Assembly: GCF_010389155.1 (NCBI RefSeq)
Contig: NC_057765.1
Location: 9,672,001 to 9,736,000 of the forward strand
Reading direction: 5' to 3'
Source of the DNA: Erigeron canadensis
Taxonomy: Eukaryota; Streptophyta; Magnoliopsida; Asterales; Asteraceae
DNA: 64,000 nucleotides
The position numbers and the translations under genes are program-made. Below the pieces are notes generated by a model. It was not told the DNA's origin. It was given only the letters and a program-made list of their open reading frames with translations, and made no database searches. This document shows positions 59,338-64,000 of this stretch, in pieces. How positions within the stretch are numbered: the first letter of the stretch is position 1; each line of letters starts with the position of its first letter.

Positions 59338-59832
59338 AAGTTACAGTTGTCACTCAAATCAAGAGTCCTAATTGTTATCAAAGAATATAAAAACAATCCT
59401 AATTATTATCTAATTATCATAGAACAGGTGATTGAAAATAAACTTATACGTGTTATGGGCCCGCATCATTATCAAATACATATACTTAAATGTCAAGTGC
59501 AGAATCGCAAGTATGTTTGTATTTTAATTCTTAATTATCTTTCATGATAATATCACATTATGAGTACAAGTGTACAACTGGTTTCAAAATATTCTATAAT
59601 ATTATAACATTTGCAATGTGAAATGACTACGACAAACAATTCCATCAATATGTTTCGGCTAATAATGACAGTGACGAACCTATGATTATTGTACAACAAC
59701 TTGCAAAATATGACACTTAGAACCGTATATCTTCAAAATTATAAGATTTTATAACTTAAATGTATGAAGATCTAATATTGATAATATCGTAAACCTCGTG
59801 TCCAGTGTTGAACATGGGTCTAAAATCTAGTA
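59338..59832 (+). mobile_element. Helitron 3' part, same family as 19097-19925
   Basis: Closely follows 19420-19925 in order and wording, for example CAATTCCATCAATATGT and ATGAAGATCTAATATTG, and ends with TCTAAAATCTAG followed by T. The 5' part is missing or replaced, since upstream sequence does not match the other copy. Confidence 0.75.
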
Positions 59833-60987
59833 ATCATTGTATAGTATATGTTTGAAAGTAATAGTTTAATATAATGAACTGTAATTTAGGATTATTTTAT
59901 ATTATTATTGAATGGTAAATCAAGATTATGAATGGGCTACTGATCTATCCGATCATCTCAATTCTTCATAGGATGAAACCTATCATAGAAAAGAAAAAAA
60001 TAAAATAAAAAATTCAGGCTTAACATAAAACTTCACTACTTTCTTAATTTTTCATTATTGAAGTCATCCATCTGTCTTCATATATTTAATAATTGTTGAG
60101 TAACATATGCAGTGACTTGGAACGTAAATTAGTTAAATTATTAGTAGGATTTTAGCTTGTGGATGCGGAGACTAAACAAATTATTGTGTTGGGTTGAAGG
60201 GTCTCACTTCTCACAATTTGAGTGCACGGTTTGCTTTCCATGTTTGAATAATACGTATGGTTTCCTTGATCAGTGATCCACTTTAATACTCTATTTAATA
60301 ACATTTAAAAATATTACTATACGTTATATAAGCTCACAATCTGAATTTTACAATAAAAATTATACATTTTTATACATACTTATGATAACTCATATAAAGT
60401 TGTCATTAATAAAACTCATTAATTTTTATTTATGTTATAAATTACTAAATATATAACTCCAAGATCAGTCACATTTTGATAAATTATGTATAACTTTAAA
60501 TTATTGTGCTAGGTTGAATGGGTTTACTAGTTAATGTCTTAGTACGTATAGTTGGTAATTGTAGCTGAAATTTCTAAAATATTTCTATCTTTCTATCTAT
60601 AAAAATTTGGTTTTGTTGATCTAGGAAACTTGATACGGCGTCAACAACAGCCGGCTTTGACAGAATATGTTGATTTTCTACTTTTCATTGGCTTATCCAC
60701 TTCTCAAAGTAGCAAAAACAACTCCATGGAGTATGGAAGACTGTTTGCACGTGGGTGCAAATTGTTTTTTAATTTATTGTTGAAAACCATATAAACCTTG
60801 TTTCATTGTAACAATTCTCACTAGCTGTCATAACATGTTCTTTATTCATTCATTGATCTTTCAATAGTGACGGATCCAGACATCTTAGATAATAGAGGCT
60901 TAAAGCTTTTTCATCGTTATTCTTTTATTCCTCTTGTTATAATTGAGTTCTTTTAATTATTTGGGTCAATATCGAGTATAAAATATG

Positions 60988-61142
60988 GGTTTTGCTAAAA
61001 AAAACAAAGTCGTAAGGGCTTTTATTAAAGTGCATTAAATAGTTGTACACTTACCATAAAAATCAAGAATGGACTTTTGATATGGAAACATACAACCTTT
61101 TTATACACGTTAAATGAAGCCCTACCATTTAGCATTTTCCAT
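60988..61142. mobile_element. short MITE, family copy 2
   Basis: GGGTTTTGCTAA...AAGGGCTTTTATTAAAGTGC...ACCATAAAAATCAA...GACTTTTGATATGGAAACATAC...TGAAGCCCTACCATTTAGCATTTTCC. Its word order is the same as in copies at 52338 and 61312. Confidence 0.6.
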
Positions 61143-61311
61143 AAAAATATAACCCGATCCTATTGTTCGGTTACAATTATCGTTAAGGTTGGACTCCCCC
61201 ATCCCCAAATAAGTTAGATTTGCCTATGTCTCTCCATCTACGGTTATGTCCATCTTAAAATTTAGTTAATAATTAATTAAATAACAGTAACTATTAATTA
61301 TATGTTAAAAA

Positions 61312-61470
61312 AAAACGGTTTTGTTAAATGCAACCTTCAGGGCTACAATTAAGGTGCAATAAATAGTTGTACAATTACCATAAAATTCAATGGACTTTTG
61401 ATATGAAGGGTACAAGTTTTCTATGCATTTTAAATGCAACCTAAAGGATGCGTTTAGTCTACATAAAAAG
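61312..61470. mobile_element. short MITE, family copy 3
   Basis: GGTTTTGTTAAATGCAACC...GGTGCAATAAATAGTTGTACAATTACCATAAAA...GACTTTTGATATG...TTAAATGCAACC. It lies 170 bp from copy 2 and is the most divergent of the three. Confidence 0.5.
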
Positions 61471-61894
61471 GAAAACTTTAAAATATGACTATTAGTCAAT
61501 TTAAAGATGTAGATTAATTGTTAATATTCAGAGTTATATTAAAATTTAATATGTATAAAATCGAGTTTTATTTGAATTAAAAACCAAGTAAACTGATTAA
61601 TATGGAATGTTTAAGTGTAATGTAAATTGTAATAAACTTGGAAACTCTATGAATGTCCCGTCATCTATTTATCTCTATTTATTTGTAGGTTCGGGGGAGC
61701 CGAATATATAATTGGACCTATATATCAAACGAATAATTGGAGCCAAATAAACAAGGGTTTTATTCGGGTATCTATCTATTCTCGATCAAAACCGTACCTT
61801 CCGAATTACGAGTAATTCAATTCCTTTGTTTTTAGTTTCTTCATTCATTCGAACAGTTAATATAATAAATTAAGTCACCCTTTGGTTGTTTACG

Positions 61895-64000
61895 ATGTCT
61901 TCATACGAGTCAGAGCTGCTCCGAAACCCTTACAGTCTTAAACTATGGTGTCGTTACTTAACCGCCCAAACCGAACCGTCTTTCGAGAAACGCTCCGTCG
62001 TTTACGAACGAGCACTCGAAGCATTACCAAACAGTTACAAACTTTGGCACGCATATCTCCAAGAACATCTCGAATTCGTACGTAATTTGCCCGTTTCGGA
62101 TCCACAGTACCAGATTTTAAACAACACATTCGAACGTGCGTTAGTTACTATGAATAAATTCCCGAAAATCTGGATTATGTATTTGACTAGTTTGACTAAA
62201 CAAAAGTTAGTTACTAAAACGCGTAAAGCGTTTGATAGGGCGTTACGTGCGTTGCCCGTTACTCAACACGAAAAAATTTGGGAGACGTTTTTGGTTTTCG
62301 TTAGTCAGAAAGGGGTCCCGATCGAGACGTGTTTGAGGGTTTATAAACGGTATTTGAAGTACGATAAAAGTCATGTTGAGGATTTGATTGAGTTTTTGTT
62401 GAATTCTGAGTTGTGGCAAGAGGCTGCGGAGAGATTCGTAAGTGTTTTGAATGACGATAGGTTTAGTTCGATTAAAAGGAAGACGAAACATAGAATGTGG
62501 TTGGAGTTTTGTGATTTGATTGTAAAAAACGCGAGTGAGATTTTTGGGTTGAACGTTGATGCGATTATTAGAGAAGGGATTAGGAAGTTTAGTGACGAGG
62601 TGGGTCGGTTGTGGACTTCGTTGGCGGATTTTTATATACGGAGGAAGTTGTTTGAGAAGGCTAGAGATGTTTTTGAAGAAGGGATGACGACGGTTGTTAC
62701 TGTTAGGGATTTTAGTTTGATTTTTGATGCGTATTTGCAGTTTGAAGAAAGTCTGCTTGCTTTGAAGATGGACGAGGATGAGTATGATGACGGAGATGAG
62801 GAGGAAGAGGAAGAAGATGATCGGCTTAACGTGGGGAAGTTGGATGAGAAGATTAAACGGTTTTGGTTATCTGACGAAAAAGATGTTGATTTGAGGCTAA
62901 CGAGACTGGAGCGTCTTATGGATAGAAGAGGGGAACTGGCTAATAGTGTTGTTCTGCGTCAAAATCCTCATAATGTTGAACAATGGCATAGGAGGGTTAA
63001 AATCTTTGAAGGGAATCCAAGCAAGCAGATTTTGACTTATACAGAAGCTGTACGAACAATTGACCCAATGAAAGCAGTTGGCAAACCACATACCTTATGG
63101 GTTGCGTTTGCTAAATCGTATGAAACACAAAACGACGTTGCTAATGCACAGGTGATATTTGAAAAGGCTGTGCAAGTTAACTATAAAGATGTGGATAGTC
63201 TTGTTAGTGTGTGGTGTGAATATGCAGAAATGGAGCTTAGACACAAAAATTTCAAGGGAGCGTTGGAACTAATGAGGCAGGCTACAGCTGAGCCGTCGGT
63301 TGAGGTTAAACGCAGAGTGGCTGCTGATGGCAATGAACCGGTACAAATAAAGTTGCACACGTCGGTAAGGCTTTGGACTTTTTATGTGGATTTAGAAGAA
63401 AGTTTAGGCACTTTGGAATCCACCCGTTCTGTATATGAAAGGATCTTGGATCTACGAATTGCTACACCGCAGATTATTATAAACTACGCAATGTTGTTAG
63501 AGGATAACAAGTATTTTGAGGATGCTTTCAAGGTCTACGAAAGGGGGGTGAAGATCTTCAAATATCCGCATGTGAAAGACATTTGGGTTACTTATCTCTC
63601 AAAATTTGTGAAACGATACGGAAAGTCCAAACTTGAAAGGTGTAGAGAGCTATTTGAGCGTGCCATTGAAGCAGCCCCTTCTGAAGCCGTAAGGCCCTTG
63701 TATGTTCAATATGCTAAGTTGGAAGAGGATTACGGTCTAGCTAAACGAGCAATGAGAATTTATGATCAAGCAACAAAAGTTGTCCCAGCGAATGAGAAGT
63801 TGAGCATGTATGAAATTTACATAGCACGTGCAGCTGAAGTTTTTGGGGTTCCTAAAATTCGGGAGATCTTTAAACAGGCCATTGTTTCTGATGGCCTTCG
63901 TGAGAAGGATACCATAAGGATGTGCATCAGGTATGCCGAGCTTGAGACGAGACTTGGAGAAATTTACCGTGCACGTGAAATATATGTTCAATCATCTCAG
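61895..64000 (+). CDS. SYF1: pre-mRNA-splicing factor SYF1 (XAB2-like), 5' part; runs off the window
   Basis: An uninterrupted 702-codon frame begins MSSYESELLRNPYSLKLWCR and is still open at the last base. SYF1 is the long HAT-repeat scaffold of the NineTeen complex, which joins the spliceosome at activation and, in animals (XAB2), also supports transcription-coupled repair. Tandem half-a-TPR repeats run throughout, with recurring W..Y/F and A R..FERA patterns, for example ERALEALPNSYKLWHAYLQE, VWCEYAEMELRHKNFKGALE and ARAAEVFGVPKIREIFKQA. An acidic insert lies at residues 293-310 (runs of D and E), a family feature. Arabidopsis SYF1 is about 917 aa, so roughly 215 residues lie outside. No intron is seen in 2.1 kb. 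The N-terminal part uses GC-ending codons more than the neighbouring DNA, in keeping with a real gene. Confidence 0.95.
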   Translation, partial: MSSYESELLRNPYSLKLWCRYLTAQTEPSFEKRSVVYERALEALPNSYKLWHAYLQEHLEFVRNLPVSDPQYQILNNTFERALVTMNKFPKIWIMYLTSLTKQKLVTKTRKAFDRALRALPVTQHEKIWETFLVFVSQKGVPIETCLRVYKRYLKYDKSHVEDLIEFLLNSELWQEAAERFVSVLNDDRFSSIKRKTKHRMWLEFCDLIVKNASEIFGLNVDAIIREGIRKFSDEVGRLWTSLADFYIRRKLFEKARDVFEEGMTTVVTVRDFSLIFDAYLQFEESLLALKMDEDEYDDGDEEEEEEDDRLNVGKLDEKIKRFWLSDEKDVDLRLTRLERLMDRRGELANSVVLRQNPHNVEQWHRRVKIFEGNPSKQILTYTEAVRTIDPMKAVGKPHTLWVAFAKSYETQNDVANAQVIFEKAVQVNYKDVDSLVSVWCEYAEMELRHKNFKGALELMRQATAEPSVEVKRRVAADGNEPVQIKLHTSVRLWTFYVDLEESLGTLESTRSVYERILDLRIATPQIIINYAMLLEDNKYFEDAFKVYERGVKIFKYPHVKDIWVTYLSKFVKRYGKSKLERCRELFERAIEAAPSEAVRPLYVQYAKLEEDYGLAKRAMRIYDQATKVVPANEKLSMYEIYIARAAEVFGVPKIREIFKQAIVSDGLREKDTIRMCIRYAELETRLGEIYRAREIYVQSSQ

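Larger units (their letters stand above)
59833..61894. other. intergenic region upstream of SYF1
   Basis: Contains two short MITE copies (60988-61142 and 61312-61470) and a solitary GACGGATCCAGACATC word like a hAT terminus at about 60870. The SYF1 promoter must lie in the last few hundred bases; TATATAA at about 61706 is a candidate but its distance from the ATG is large. Confidence 0.45.

Noticed and set aside
60865..60885. hAT element end (GACGGATCCAGACATC)
   Set aside because: No matching opposite terminus or 8-bp duplication was found nearby.

Overview
The window is plant nuclear DNA, from a eudicot. It is AT-rich, its genes have GT-AG introns, and its intergenic space and large introns are packed with plant transposable elements (Helitrons, hAT, PIF/Harbinger, Mutator-like and CACTA-like foldbacks, LTR elements, SINEs, LINE debris). 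The broken accessory ORF of an LTR element (31.0-33.7 kb) resembles ORFs I know from composite-family (Asteraceae) genomes, so Asteraceae is a guess from memory, not a demonstrated placement.

Layout. 0.65-10.8 kb, minus: 5' two thirds of a CWC27/CYP57-type cyclophilin, six exons resolved, with two giant introns full of transposons (foldback complex, hAT MITE and Helitron in intron 5; a PIF/Harbinger relic with a nested hAT element in intron 1). 10.8-15.3 kb: intergenic with a SINE, a Helitron and a duplicated segment. 15.42-16.02 kb, plus: single-exon proline-rich cell-wall-type protein. 16.0-21.4 kb: nested transposons. 21.5-22.1 kb, minus: three MIR156 hairpins in tandem with identical mature sequence. 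22.1-39.7 kb: gene-poor, with two direct copies of a 2.4-3.9 kb segment that carry a replication-protein-A-like exon, the 3' part of a minus-strand LTR retrotransposon with a broken accessory ORF, a CTCGAG-rich tract and an ACACGCAT-rich tract. 39.74-44.89 kb, minus: complete six-exon tonoplast dicarboxylate (malate) transporter. 44.9-50.8 kb: intergenic with MITEs and a small LTR element with perfect target duplication. 50.87-51.27 kb, plus: DUF3511 protein. 53.66-56.37 kb, minus: two-exon armadillo-repeat membrane protein. 56.4-61.9 kb: intergenic, Helitrons and foldbacks. 61.90-64.0 kb, plus: the first 702 codons of SYF1, without an intron, running off the window.

How the genes relate. The genes are ordinary dispersed plant genes, not an operon. 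The two edge genes (CWC27/CYP57 and SYF1) both encode spliceosome-associated proteins but lie more than 50 kb apart. The transporter acts at the vacuole; the proline-rich protein at the wall or membrane surface. The most distinctive locus is the MIR156 cluster, expected to repress SPL transcription factors and so help set the juvenile-to-adult transition. I found no previously undescribed system that I can defend; the most unusual structures are the MIR156 triplet, the concentric palindromes inside the cyclophilin intron, the duplicated RPA-bearing segment, and the CTCGAG-rich tract.
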